This document shows, piece by piece, positions 1 to 5,681 of a DNA stretch of 8,879 nt. The position numbers and the translations under genes were made by a program. Under the pieces are notes generated by a model. That model ran no database searches and was not told the origin of the DNA. It saw only the letters and a program-made list of their open reading frames with translations. This DNA comes from Actinomycetes bacterium (lineage in GTDB: Bacteria; Actinomycetota; Acidimicrobiia; Acidimicrobiales; RAAP-2): assembly GCA_021826255.1 (NCBI GenBank), contig JAKBAZ010000031.1, forward strand, positions 1-8,879. The letters are read 5' to 3'. Every line of letters starts with the position of its first letter. Position 1 is the stretch's first letter.

Positions 1-365
1 ACGCCATTGCTAGTCGACACACGAACGACGAGATCATTCGGGCGCGCCTCATCGGCATCCAGGCCGCGAAGCGAACGTCCGACGTGATTCCGCTCTGTCA
101 CCCCCTCGCCCTCACTCACGTCCAGGTCGACGTCGAGATCCTCGCCGACGGCTGTGTCGTGCGAGCCGAGGTCAGCGTGCGTGGCTCGACCGGGGTAGAG
201 ATGGAGGCGCTCAGCGCGTGCAGCTTCGCCGCCCTCGCCCTCATGGACGCACTGGGCGAGGACGCTCAGACTCGACTGAGCGATCTCGTGGTCGACGAGA
301 AGAGCGGTGGCACCTCCGGCGACTGGGGCCGGGACCTCGGCTCGGGACCGACATCTGCGGAGTAA
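1..365 (+). CDS. moaC: MoaC-like cyclic pyranopterin monophosphate synthase, 5' end missing
   Basis: The reading frame is open from base 3 to the TAA at 363-365, so the gene starts upstream of the window. MoaC normally rearranges the MoaA product to cyclic pyranopterin monophosphate in the cytoplasm, an early step of molybdenum cofactor synthesis. The family is clear from ordered motifs: IGIQAAKRTSD, IPLCHPL, GVEMEAL and KSGGTSGDW. By alignment to E. coli MoaC as I remember it, His77, Glu112, Met113, Glu114 and Asp128 are kept. The catalytic Lys51 position (KGD in E. coli) reads Thr (TND) and the Lys131 position (DMCK) reads Gly (DALG). The family call is secure, but full activity is doubtful. 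The gene lies upstream of a Moco enzyme, so cofactor synthesis and use sit side by side, but about 350 bases separate them. Confidence 0.9.
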   Translation, partial: AIASRHTNDEIIRARLIGIQAAKRTSDVIPLCHPLALTHVQVDVEILADGCVVRAEVSVRGSTGVEMEALSACSFAALALMDALGEDAQTRLSDLVVDEKSGGTSGDWGRDLGSGPTSAE

Positions 366-435
366 CGCTCTGATCAGGGTGAATTTTCCCCCTCCACCTC
401 GCGTGTAACGGATTGTCACGCTCGGATGACTTGAG

Positions 436-466
436 GGTGGACCCCTCACGATCCGGAGGGGTCACC
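436..466. repeat. hairpin / inverted repeat in the moaC-oxidoreductase spacer
   Basis: GACCCCTC (440-447) and GAGGGGTC (456-463) form a perfect 8-bp stem around an 8-base loop. A further GGT/ACC pair closes it if G439 is bulged. No T-run follows, so a classical intrinsic terminator is unlikely, though actinobacterial terminators often lack the T-run. It lies 70 bases after the moaC stop and just before the ribosome-binding site of the possible small ORF at 490. It could be a terminator, an operator or an mRNA leader structure. The rest of 366-489 holds no gene or convincing promoter that I can see; CTGATCAG at 370-377 is an 8-bp palindrome of unknown meaning. Confidence 0.4.
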
Positions 467-489
467 GACAACGGGGCGAGGTGTGAGAG

Positions 490-717
490 ATGACCACGAG
501 GGCCGCGTCTCGGCGACGCGCCGAGTTCGACGTCGAGACCCCTACGATGACCTCGCGGGCGCATCACGAGCCGTCGTGGTACACGGAGGGTTATCGATCG
601 ACTCCCATGGGGTGGATCTCTCACTGTGTACCCGACGATAAGAGAGGAGAGAGGGTGCGACGTTATCGAGACAGTGAACCCCGCGGGGTCGTGACACACA
701 CGGAGAGTCCGTCGTGA
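490..717 (+). CDS. possible small Arg-rich ORF (75 aa) coupled to the Moco oxidoreductase
   Basis: An ATG ORF preceded by GAGGTG at 478-483, with 6 bases between it and the ATG. Its TGA overlaps the GTG of the next gene in a GTGA arrangement, the same junction as at 2122, which suggests translational coupling. The product is hydrophilic and Arg-rich (RAASRRRAEF near the N-terminus, RGERVRRYRD near residue 55) with no signal peptide, membrane helix or motif I recognise. Codon choice looks gene-like in the first half but less so after about codon 30 (TGT, GTA, GAT, AGA, GGA). It may be a real small protein, a leader ORF that tunes translation of the oxidoreductase, or chance. It is the only gene candidate in the 348 bases between moaC and the oxidoreductase. 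Confidence 0.33.
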   Translation: MTTRAASRRRAEFDVETPTMTSRAHHEPSWYTEGYRSTPMGWISHCVPDDKRGERVRRYRDSEPRGVVTHTESPS

Positions 718-1436
718 CGGCCGATCTCACGTCCCCGGAAACGCCCGAGGAGTCCCGTCGAGTCGGACGGCGCGCTTTCCTCGGTCTCGTCGGCCTCGGG
801 GCGCTCGGCGTCGTCATCGGGGGCAAGGTCCAGAGCGCCCTCTCCAGCGCCGCCGGTTCCGGACTGGGGGGAATCTTCCCCTTCGGCAACAACTTTCGGA
901 TCTACTCCATCACCGGCAACTACCCAGTCATCAGTCCGGAGAGTTACCGACTCCAGGTATCGGGACTCGTCGATCATCCCACGACCTACACCTTGAGTGA
1001 CCTGCGGGCGCTGCCCCCGACGACTCTCGTCAAAACCTTTCAATGCGTCACTGGATGGCAAGTTCCCGACGTGGAGTGGAAGGGGGTGCGCCTCTCCCAC
1101 CTCCTCGACGCCGCGGGAGTTCAGTCGGGCGCGGTGGGCGTGACCTTCGAGTCCTACGACGGAGCCGACACCGAGAGTTTGACGCTCGACCAGGCCCACC
1201 TCTCGGACGTCATCGTGGCCTACGAAATGCTGGGTAAACCCGTCACCCGAGAACACGGGGGACCGGTTCGCCTCTACGTCGCCCCCATGTTCGGCTACAA
1301 GTCCCTGAAGTGGCTGTCGGCCATCCGCGTCGTGGATCGCATCGAACCCGGTTACTGGGAACAAAACGGCTACCCGACGAACGGGTGGCTGGACGGCACG
1401 ACCGGTAACACCAACCCTCGGCTCGGGCTGGCCTGA
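714..1436 (+). CDS. Tat-exported molybdopterin-dependent oxidoreductase (sulfite oxidase/MsrP fold)
   Basis: A 240-residue protein with a twin-arginine signal: GRRAFLGLVG at residues 18-27 followed by a hydrophobic stretch to about 37, so it should be exported folded with its cofactor. The mature part is a single sulfite-oxidase-type Moco domain. Cys111 in FQCVTGW is the expected molybdenum ligand. VEWKGVRLSHLL and GGPVRLYVAPMFGYKSLKWL are typical family segments, and the end (GYWEQNGYP) is also typical. The C-terminal dimerisation domain of true sulfite oxidases is absent, which resembles MsrP/YedY. The GTG start is supported by GGAGAG at 702-707. The next gene encodes a cytochrome b, its probable redox partner. 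Substrate and direction of reaction cannot be told from sequence; peptide methionine sulfoxide or a small oxyanion are options. Domain call is firm, function open. Confidence 0.9.
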   Translation: MTADLTSPETPEESRRVGRRAFLGLVGLGALGVVIGGKVQSALSSAAGSGLGGIFPFGNNFRIYSITGNYPVISPESYRLQVSGLVDHPTTYTLSDLRALPPTTLVKTFQCVTGWQVPDVEWKGVRLSHLLDAAGVQSGAVGVTFESYDGADTESLTLDQAHLSDVIVAYEMLGKPVTREHGGPVRLYVAPMFGYKSLKWLSAIRVVDRIEPGYWEQNGYPTNGWLDGTTGNTNPRLGLA

Positions 1437-2125
1437 TGGACGCGACAGACGACTCCACTCCGGCGCCCGGAGTCCTCGTGCGATTCGACGCGGTTCAACG
1501 GACCGTGCACTGGATCAACGCCGTTCTCTTTTTCGCCCTCATCGTGACGGCAATCCCCCTGTACTTCGGATCCCTCTTCGGTCTCGTACTCCCCCGACAC
1601 GCCGTTGAACAGATCCACCTCTACTGCGGGCTCGCCCTCCCCGTACCAATCCTCATCTCACTGGTTGGGTCGTGGGGACGCCAAATGCGCCGCGACCTTC
1701 GCCGAGTGAGCTACTGGACGAGAGATGAACTGAACTGGCTGCGACGACGTGGCACCCGGCTCGTACGAGCTGACAAGTTCAATCCGGGCCAGAAGGTGAA
1801 CACCATCGTCGTGGGCGCGTCCATCGTGGTCATGCTCGGAACGGGAGCCATTCTCAAGTGGTTCCAGCCCTTCAGCCTCTCCATTCGAGAAGGAGCGACG
1901 TTCGTCCACGACTCACTCTCCTTCTTGCTCGTGATCGTGATTCTCGGCCACGTGGTCATGGCGCTCACCCACCCCGATGAACTGCGATCGATGTTCCGCG
2001 GAGTTATCAGCGCTCACTGGGCCCAGCGGTTCGCCCCTCGCTGGTTCGCCGAGGAGTCCGCGTCTCTCGAGCGAGCGTCGGACTCCCTCTCGTCGCCGGG
2101 TGAAGGAGTAGGCTCGCGCTCGTGA
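1436..2125 (+). CDS. membrane cytochrome b (formate dehydrogenase gamma / b561-type)
   Basis: A 229-residue integral membrane protein with four hydrophobic helices at about residues 27-50, 62-80, 121-140 and 155-178. Candidate heme ligands are His25 (TVHWIN), His61 (QIHLYCG), His158 (FVHDSLS) and His172 (LGHVVMALTHP). Their order and spacing follow the four ligands of E. coli FdnI (18, 57, 155, 169, from memory), so two b hemes are expected. FNPGQKVN before the third helix is a recurring segment of this family. Its ATG shares one base with the oxidoreductase stop (TGATG), and I see no strong ribosome-binding site, so translation is probably coupled. The likely role is electron transfer between quinone and the exported Moco enzyme. 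This differs from E. coli MsrPQ, whose partner belongs to the ferric-reductase-like MsrQ family. The charged C-terminal tail after about 185 is probably cytoplasmic. Confidence 0.88.
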   Translation: MDATDDSTPAPGVLVRFDAVQRTVHWINAVLFFALIVTAIPLYFGSLFGLVLPRHAVEQIHLYCGLALPVPILISLVGSWGRQMRRDLRRVSYWTRDELNWLRRRGTRLVRADKFNPGQKVNTIVVGASIVVMLGTGAILKWFQPFSLSIREGATFVHDSLSFLLVIVILGHVVMALTHPDELRSMFRGVISAHWAQRFAPRWFAEESASLERASDSLSSPGEGVGSRS

Positions 2126-2586
2126 GTGACGTCGTGGACTTCGTGTCAGTGTCGACACGGGGCCTGGAGTCCTCCCCCGTCGCCGCCGCCCTCGCGGGAC
2201 TTCGAGCCAACGAAGCGCGCTACTTCAAGAACAAGTACGACCACGACTTTTCCGTGCGTCCGGCCGCCGAGGCGACCGAGGAGATCGAGTTAGTGTCGCG
2301 GATTCTCGCCGAAGAACGCGGTATCGTCATCGACTCTTCGCCCCTCGAGGCCACGACCTGTTGGGTCGAGAACATTCGCTGGACCTTCGTCTTCTACGAG
2401 AGTGGACTCGAAGTCAACGTGCTCTACACCCTCGACGGGCCGGCGCCAAAGCGGGCGGTCGGCTTCAAGTTGTCCGAGGGTATGGATGTTCCTAGTGAAC
2501 TCGGCGCCTTCAAGTTTGCCCGTCAGAAGTCAAAGTTGGCCGGAGTTATCAGGGGCTCGTACTTCGTCATCAAGGGCGAGTACTAG
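2122..2586 (+). CDS. unrecognised 154-residue protein at the end of the Moco/cytochrome b set
   Basis: The GTG start overlaps the cytochrome b stop as GTGA, so it is very likely co-translated with it. Codon use matches its neighbours, and the frame is well supported. I do not recognise the family. It has no signal peptide or membrane helix, so it should be cytoplasmic. Residues 18-65 look helical and charged (NEARYFKNKYDHDF, then EATEEIELVSRILAEERG). Residues 68-154 look like alternating beta strands (IRWTFVFYESGLEVNVLYTL, then GSYFVIKGEY at the end). The only Cys is residue 80. The linkage suggests a role with the redox pair, such as maturation, chaperone or regulation, but nothing in the protein itself says which. 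The start could lie slightly further in, since the first 25 residues look weakly conserved in character. Confidence 0.72.
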   Translation: MSDVVDFVSVSTRGLESSPVAAALAGLRANEARYFKNKYDHDFSVRPAAEATEEIELVSRILAEERGIVIDSSPLEATTCWVENIRWTFVFYESGLEVNVLYTLDGPAPKRAVGFKLSEGMDVPSELGAFKFARQKSKLAGVIRGSYFVIKGEY

Positions 2587-2615
2587 CCCTCACTCTCTCG
2601 TCGCGCGAGTCGGCC

Positions 2616-2624
2616 TGGCAGAAT
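2616..2624 (+). promoter_or_regulatory. possible extended -10 for a leaderless methyltransferase mRNA
   Basis: TGGCAGAAT reads as TG-n-CAGAAT and ends 6 bases before the GTG at 2631, which would place the transcript start at or next to the start codon. I see no good ribosome-binding site in the 44 bases after the previous stop, which fits a leaderless start. No clear -35 box is visible. The same layout, with the same 6-base gap, occurs before the ArsR gene. Confidence 0.3.
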
Positions 2625-2630
2625 GCCCGA

Positions 2631-3374
2631 GTGGCCCAGTACGACGCGCTCGCTCGCTTCTACGACGCGGTGACTGGGGAACCGGTAGAACTCGTTGCCC
2701 TCCTTCACGACGCGCTCGCTCGCCACGCCCCCTCGGCTCGAAGAGTTCTCGAACTCGGGTGTGGCACGGGGGCGGTCCTCGCGGGCTTGGGCTCTGACCT
2801 CCTCCTCACGGGGGTCGACCTCTCCGAGGCGATGCTCACACGAGCCGCACTGCGCCTCCCAAACGCCCGTCTCTTACGAGGAGATATCACCACACTCGAC
2901 ATGGGTGAGACCTTTGACGTGGTCGTGTGCGTCTGTGACACGCTCAACCACGTCACTTCCGACGACGGCTGGCGTGCCGTCATCGACGTCGCCCACTCCC
3001 ACCTCGAGCCGGGCGGTCTGTTCATCGTCGATGTCAATACACGCCGCCGCCTGCGCGACCTCGCGGACCTCGGTGAGTGGGTCGACGACGTCGACGAACT
3101 CACCCTCATTACCTCAGTCGAGTTCTCTAGCGAGCCGCTCGCCACGTGGGACATTCGCATCTTCGAACGACTCGACAACACCACCTACCGGCTTCACCAC
3201 GAAGTCATCGCCGAACGCGCCATCGAGACGGACGAGCTCGTTGCGAGCCTGACCCAAAGCTTCGAGGTGCTCGAGGTCGTCGACTCTGAAGGTTTCGACA
3301 CCTCGACCATTGCGCCCCGCGCAGTCGTCATCGCGCGTCGCCGCGACGAGTCCGACGACATCTGGACGTCCTAG
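2631..3374 (+). CDS. class I SAM-dependent methyltransferase
   Basis: A 247-residue protein with the full class I signature. Motif I is LELGCGTG at 40-47. The acidic residue that binds the SAM ribose is Asp63 in TGVDLSEAML. GDITTLD is at 84-90, FDVVVCVCDTLNHV at 95-108 and LEPGGLFIVDVN at 125-136. The N-terminus (YDALARFYDAV) resembles small-molecule methyltransferases of the Methyltransf_25 type. The C-terminal part (150-247) is a small beta-rich cap that would set substrate choice; the substrate is not evident. GTG at 2631 is the best in-frame start near the motif-bearing region; the ATG at 2623 is in another frame. It follows the preceding gene by 44 bases on the same strand, so it could be read through or use its own promoter. 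It ends inside the stop of the convergent CDF gene. Confidence 0.87.
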   Translation: MAQYDALARFYDAVTGEPVELVALLHDALARHAPSARRVLELGCGTGAVLAGLGSDLLLTGVDLSEAMLTRAALRLPNARLLRGDITTLDMGETFDVVVCVCDTLNHVTSDDGWRAVIDVAHSHLEPGGLFIVDVNTRRRLRDLADLGEWVDDVDELTLITSVEFSSEPLATWDIRIFERLDNTTYRLHHEVIAERAIETDELVASLTQSFEVLEVVDSEGFDTSTIAPRAVVIARRRDESDDIWTS

Positions 3375-4336
3375 GGCTGATCAGCCTCCACGGGCGTCGA
3401 CCCGGTGGGCGCCGTTCGAGGGATCCACAGGACGTCCTTCACTTCGGGTAGGGCCCCGCGAACGGCGTCGCGCACCGCTCCCCCGATTCCCTCGGCGGTG
3501 TGCAGGGGTGTCGCGGGGTCGAGGACCGCCTCCACCTCCACCAAGAGACAGCGCCCAGTCCAGCGAGCTCGCACGTGGGCGTGTCGAACACCTTCGACCG
3601 AGTCGGCGATCGTCGCGCACTGAGCGACAATTGCTTCGTCGACCCCGTCGCTCAAGCGACTGAGGAGCGACCGGGTGACGTCGTAACCCACGTGGACAAT
3701 GAGAGACGTAATGGCGAGTCCGGCCAGACCATCCGCCCAGGGAGCCCCGAGACTGGCCCCCAAGAGTCCGACGAGGGCCGCTAAGGAGGACAGGGTGTCG
3801 AGCCAGGAGTGGCGAGCGTCGGCCACGAGGGCGAGAGAGTGAATCCGTCGTCCGACGACCATCTTGTAGCGCCCCACGACCGCGTTCGCCACGGCACCCA
3901 CGAGGGCCGCCGCAACGCCCACCGCGAGGGCGTGGGGAACGGCGGGGTGAAGAAGCTTGTGGACACTCGTTGTCGCGGCGAAGACCGCGCTCAGCCAGAT
4001 CAATGCGGCGACGCCGAGACCCGCGACGTCCTCGGCCCGGTCCCACCCGTACGGGTGGGTGGCGCTCGGGGCGCGTCGAGAGAACCGGAGGCCGAGGTAG
4101 ACCGCGAGGGACGTCGCCACGTCGGAGAGGTTGTGAAAGGCGTCCCCGAGTAGTCCCGCCGACCCGCTCGAGAGACTGACCCACAACTCGATTCCACCCG
4201 CTCCGAGAAGCGTGAGGGCCGAGACGCTGAGAGCCCGGTTGGCGTCACGACGGTTCGTGGCGTCTCCGGAGTGGTCGTGGGGCCGATAGTCGGGACCCGG
4301 GCACTGGGGGTGGGCGTGGGCCCTAGGACCGAGCAC
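3371..4336 (-). CDS. CDF-family Zn/Co/Cd efflux transporter
   Basis: A cation diffusion facilitator of 321 residues from the GTG at 4336. This start has GGGAGG six bases upstream and overlaps the end of the ArsR gene by 14 bases; the open frame extends to 4459, but that part reads as shadow of the repressor. CDF pumps move divalent metal out of the cytoplasm in exchange for protons. The metal site is visible in both key helices: HNLSD (His68, Asp72) in TM2 and HSWLD (His176, Asp180) in TM5. HxxxD in both is the pattern of Zn-type members. GLLGDAFHNLSDV and HPYGWDRAEDV are family landmarks. The C-terminal domain (about 225-310) contains HAHVRARW, typical of the dimerising metal-sensing domain. 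The N-terminus carries H7, H9, C12, H20 and H22, a likely metal-binding tail. Its repressor is the preceding gene. Confidence 0.93.
   Translation of the reverse strand: MLGPRAHAHPQCPGPDYRPHDHSGDATNRRDANRALSVSALTLLGAGGIELWVSLSSGSAGLLGDAFHNLSDVATSLAVYLGLRFSRRAPSATHPYGWDRAEDVAGLGVAALIWLSAVFAATTSVHKLLHPAVPHALAVGVAAALVGAVANAVVGRYKMVVGRRIHSLALVADARHSWLDTLSSLAALVGLLGASLGAPWADGLAGLAITSLIVHVGYDVTRSLLSRLSDGVDEAIVAQCATIADSVEGVRHAHVRARWTGRCLLVEVEAVLDPATPLHTAEGIGGAVRDAVRGALPEVKDVLWIPRTAPTGSTPVEADQP
3388..3408. terminator. weak hairpin just past the methyltransferase stop
   Basis: CCACGGG (3388-3394) can pair with CCC-GTGG (3401-3408, with G3404 bulged) around a 6-base loop, beginning 13 bases after the methyltransferase TAG. 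It lies inside the 3' coding end of the CDF gene and has no T-run. It could help end methyltransferase transcripts, but it may be only a by-product of coding sequence. Confidence 0.2.
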
Positions 4337-4679
4337 GACGAACCTCCCGCGCGCGTGACACCGGTGTCGCAGAGACGTGATCGGCGTGTCCGAGGGACTG
4401 TTCAACGAGTCGGCGAACGTGGTCGTCGGCCACGCGGTAGTAGATCTTGTTGCCCTCACGACGGGTCTCGACCAACTGACTCAACCGGAGTTTGGCGAGG
4501 TGTTGAGAGACCGCGGTGGCCCCCACACCGACGTGATCAGCCAACTCGTTGACGGAGTGTTCGCCGTGAACGAGGGCCCAGATGACGCGAAGTCGGGTCT
4601 CGTCGGCCAACATTTTCAACGTGGCGACCGCCACCGTCACGTCCCGATCGGTGGGATAACTCACTATCTGCGTAGCCAT
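4323..4679 (-). CDS. ArsR/SmtB-family metal-responsive repressor (alpha-5 Zn/Co type)
   Basis: A 118-residue winged-helix protein. LKMLADETRLRVIWAL (21-36) is the usual ArsR opening, VGATAVSQHLAKLRLSQLV (52-70) the recognition helix, and TRREGNKIYYRV (72-83) the wing. In the last helix D85-x-H87, then H98-x-x-H101, reproduces the alpha-5 metal site spacing of CzrA/SmtB (D-x-H-x10-H-x2-H/E). There is no Cys at all, so the alpha-3 CxC site of As/Cd/Pb sensors is absent. The protein should bind DNA without metal and let go when Zn or Co binds across the dimer. It heads an operon with the CDF pump, whose start overlaps its stop. There is no ribosome-binding site before the ATG, which fits a leaderless mRNA. 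A perfect inverted repeat lies over its start. Confidence 0.92.
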   Translation of the reverse strand: MATQIVSYPTDRDVTVAVATLKMLADETRLRVIWALVHGEHSVNELADHVGVGATAVSQHLAKLRLSQLVETRREGNKIYYRVADDHVRRLVEQSLGHADHVSATPVSRAREVRRARS

Positions 4680-4689
4680 GCAGATAGTG
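4662..4689. promoter_or_regulatory. probable operator of the ArsR-CDF operon (10-8-10 inverted repeat)
   Basis: CACTATCTGC at 4662-4671 and GCAGATAGTG at 4680-4689 are perfect inverted repeats with an 8-base spacer. The repressor start codon (4677-4679, - strand) lies in the spacer. One arm overlaps the apparent -10 box and the other lies in codons 4 to 7. Spacing near one to two helical turns between half-sites suits a dimeric ArsR protein. A bound repressor would block polymerase at the promoter and the start site. It is the obvious candidate for autoregulation; actual binding is inference. Confidence 0.68.
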
Positions 4690-4694
4690 TATCA
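4686..4694 (-). promoter_or_regulatory. extended -10 promoter for leaderless ArsR-CDF mRNA
   Basis: Read on the - strand this is TG-A-TACACT, an extended -10 with TAnnnT form, followed by ATCTGC and then the ATG. The 6-base gap puts the transcript start at about the A of the ATG. No convincing -35 box is seen, as is common with an extended -10. It overlaps one arm of the inverted repeat. Confidence 0.5.
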
Positions 4695-4714
4695 GGTCTC
4701 GTCAGGTGGTCGTA

Positions 4715-5527
4715 CTACCCCCGACACACCGTCGCCGCGGGTTGTCGAAGCGCCGCCGTGGCGTAGTGGTAGACGGTGCTTCGAGTCACACTGCGGCCAG
4801 TTCCCCCCACGTTGTCCACCGTGCCCACCACTCTCGCCCAACGGTGCGTGCTGCGAGCAATCCAGGTCACCAGCGTCTCGGTGGCCGACGCGGACGTCAC
4901 GCGAGCCGGTACAACCATGAGGGCTCCCGAGAGACGACGTGGCTGAACATCGAGCGTCTCGCCCGCTCCGCCGGCGGAGTTGAGGGTCCCCACGAGTTGA
5001 CCCACGGAGGAGAAGTCGGTCACGAGCCCCGCCGTCGCCCCCGTCGACCGGTACCAACATGAGGGCAGTAACGCCGAGCCCCACGCGGGGGTGTGGGCGT
5101 TCGACTCGAGAGCCCAGTAGTGGGCCCCACGAAGGTCGAGTATCACGAGTCGGTCGACTCGGCTCGCGCAGGTCAGTCGCGCGGGACCACAGGGTGAGGC
5201 GAGCACCGTGAGGTCCCAGTGGATGACGTTGCCCGACGCGCTGACGTACTGAGTGACGTCCACCGGCACCTCCGATCGAGAGGAGGGCCGGGTGGTGAGG
5301 TAGTCCAGATTGAAGAGAACTTGCCCCCCGACGGACTCGACCCCGAGATAGGTTCCCCCCGACGACACCGACACCGCGTGCGTCAGACGAGCCATCGCCG
5401 TGACCGACTCTTCAAGGTAGGAAATGGCCGCGCGGTTACCGGTCAGAGTGAGTGTGGACGCTCCCGCTGGTGACACCAGCGCCGCGACACTCGTCGCGAG
5501 GAGTACGAGTCCCGTGCGCCACCTCAC
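4715..5527 (-). CDS. secreted protein of unknown function, possibly LolA/LppX-like
   Basis: A 270-residue protein with a Sec signal peptide: MRWRTGLVLL, a hydrophobic run, then SPAGA with likely cleavage after Ala23. There is no lipobox Cys. The mature protein starts with a helix (RAAISYLEESVTAMARL, 32-48) and then amphipathic beta strands up to the end, where ARSTHRWARVVGTV (224-237) resembles a strand of LolA/LppX-type lipid-binding half-barrels. That fold match is by eye only. Cys113 and Cys120, and Cys157 with Cys268, could form disulfides. The start is chosen as the second of two tandem GTG codons because AAGGAGG (5534-5540) is six bases from it and only three from the first (5530). It diverges from the CAP-like gene, and its stop is 35 bases before the ArsR start on the same strand, beyond which the repressor has its own promoter. 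Function unknown. Confidence 0.75.
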   Translation of the reverse strand: MRWRTGLVLLATSVAALVSPAGASTLTLTGNRAAISYLEESVTAMARLTHAVSVSSGGTYLGVESVGGQVLFNLDYLTTRPSSRSEVPVDVTQYVSASGNVIHWDLTVLASPCGPARLTCASRVDRLVILDLRGAHYWALESNAHTPAWGSALLPSCWYRSTGATAGLVTDFSSVGQLVGTLNSAGGAGETLDVQPRRLSGALMVVPARVTSASATETLVTWIARSTHRWARVVGTVDNVGGTGRSVTRSTVYHYATAALRQPAATVCRG

Positions 5528-5639
5528 CACTCGCCTCCTTTTGGCCGCCAGTGACCATCAGGGTAGTCGGCCTCATTCTCGCTCACGATGGTGCGTCACC
5601 CTTAAGCGTCGTTACAACGCAATTAACGAGATCAATCCT

Positions 5640-5681
5640 TGAAGCACGGCACGTCGCCCGGTAGGGTCGCCCGGTGCTTCA
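5640..5681. repeat. hairpin and tandem repeat over the CAP-gene start
   Basis: TGAAGCAC (5640-5647) and GTGCTTCA (5674-5681) form a perfect 8-bp inverted repeat, and the second arm contains the GTG start codon. Between them GTCGCCCGGT occurs twice (5653-5662 and 5666-5675), 13 bases apart. The weak ribosome-binding site GGTAGGG (5660-5666) lies in the loop. This could hide the start codon in mRNA or be a protein-binding site. The rest of the spacer, 5531-5639, is more AT-rich near 5608-5640 (TTACAACGCAATTAACG) and presumably holds divergent promoters, but no box is clear enough to call. Confidence 0.4.

Noticed and set aside
366..420. Intrinsic terminator or promoter just after moaC
   Set aside because: A TTTT run at 384-387 is present, but no stable stem precedes it and no -35/-10 pair at sensible spacing is found.
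663..1364. 233-codon open frame on the - strand opposite the oxidoreductase
   Set aside because: It is the complement of a clearly recognised Moco enzyme; its product is a low-complexity shadow.
2641..2723. 17-base direct repeat ACGACGCGCTCGCTCGC at 2641 and 2707
   Set aside because: The copies are 66 bases apart in the same frame and both encode the residues DALAR; chance coding similarity is enough.
3375..3386. 12-base palindrome GGCTGATCAGCC by the convergent stops
   Set aside because: With a 4-base loop it leaves only a 4-bp stem; too weak for a terminator and inside coding sequence.
4337..4459. Upstream extension of the CDF frame
   Set aside because: It overlaps the well-supported repressor gene, has no ribosome-binding site at its far end, and the residues do not look like CDF sequence.
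4755..4790. tRNA-like string on the + strand (GTGGCGTAGTGGTAGA followed by TTCGAGTC)
   Set aside because: The D-arm and T-loop look-alikes are too close, with no anticodon arm or acceptor stem, and the bases code for the C-terminus of the secreted protein on the other strand.
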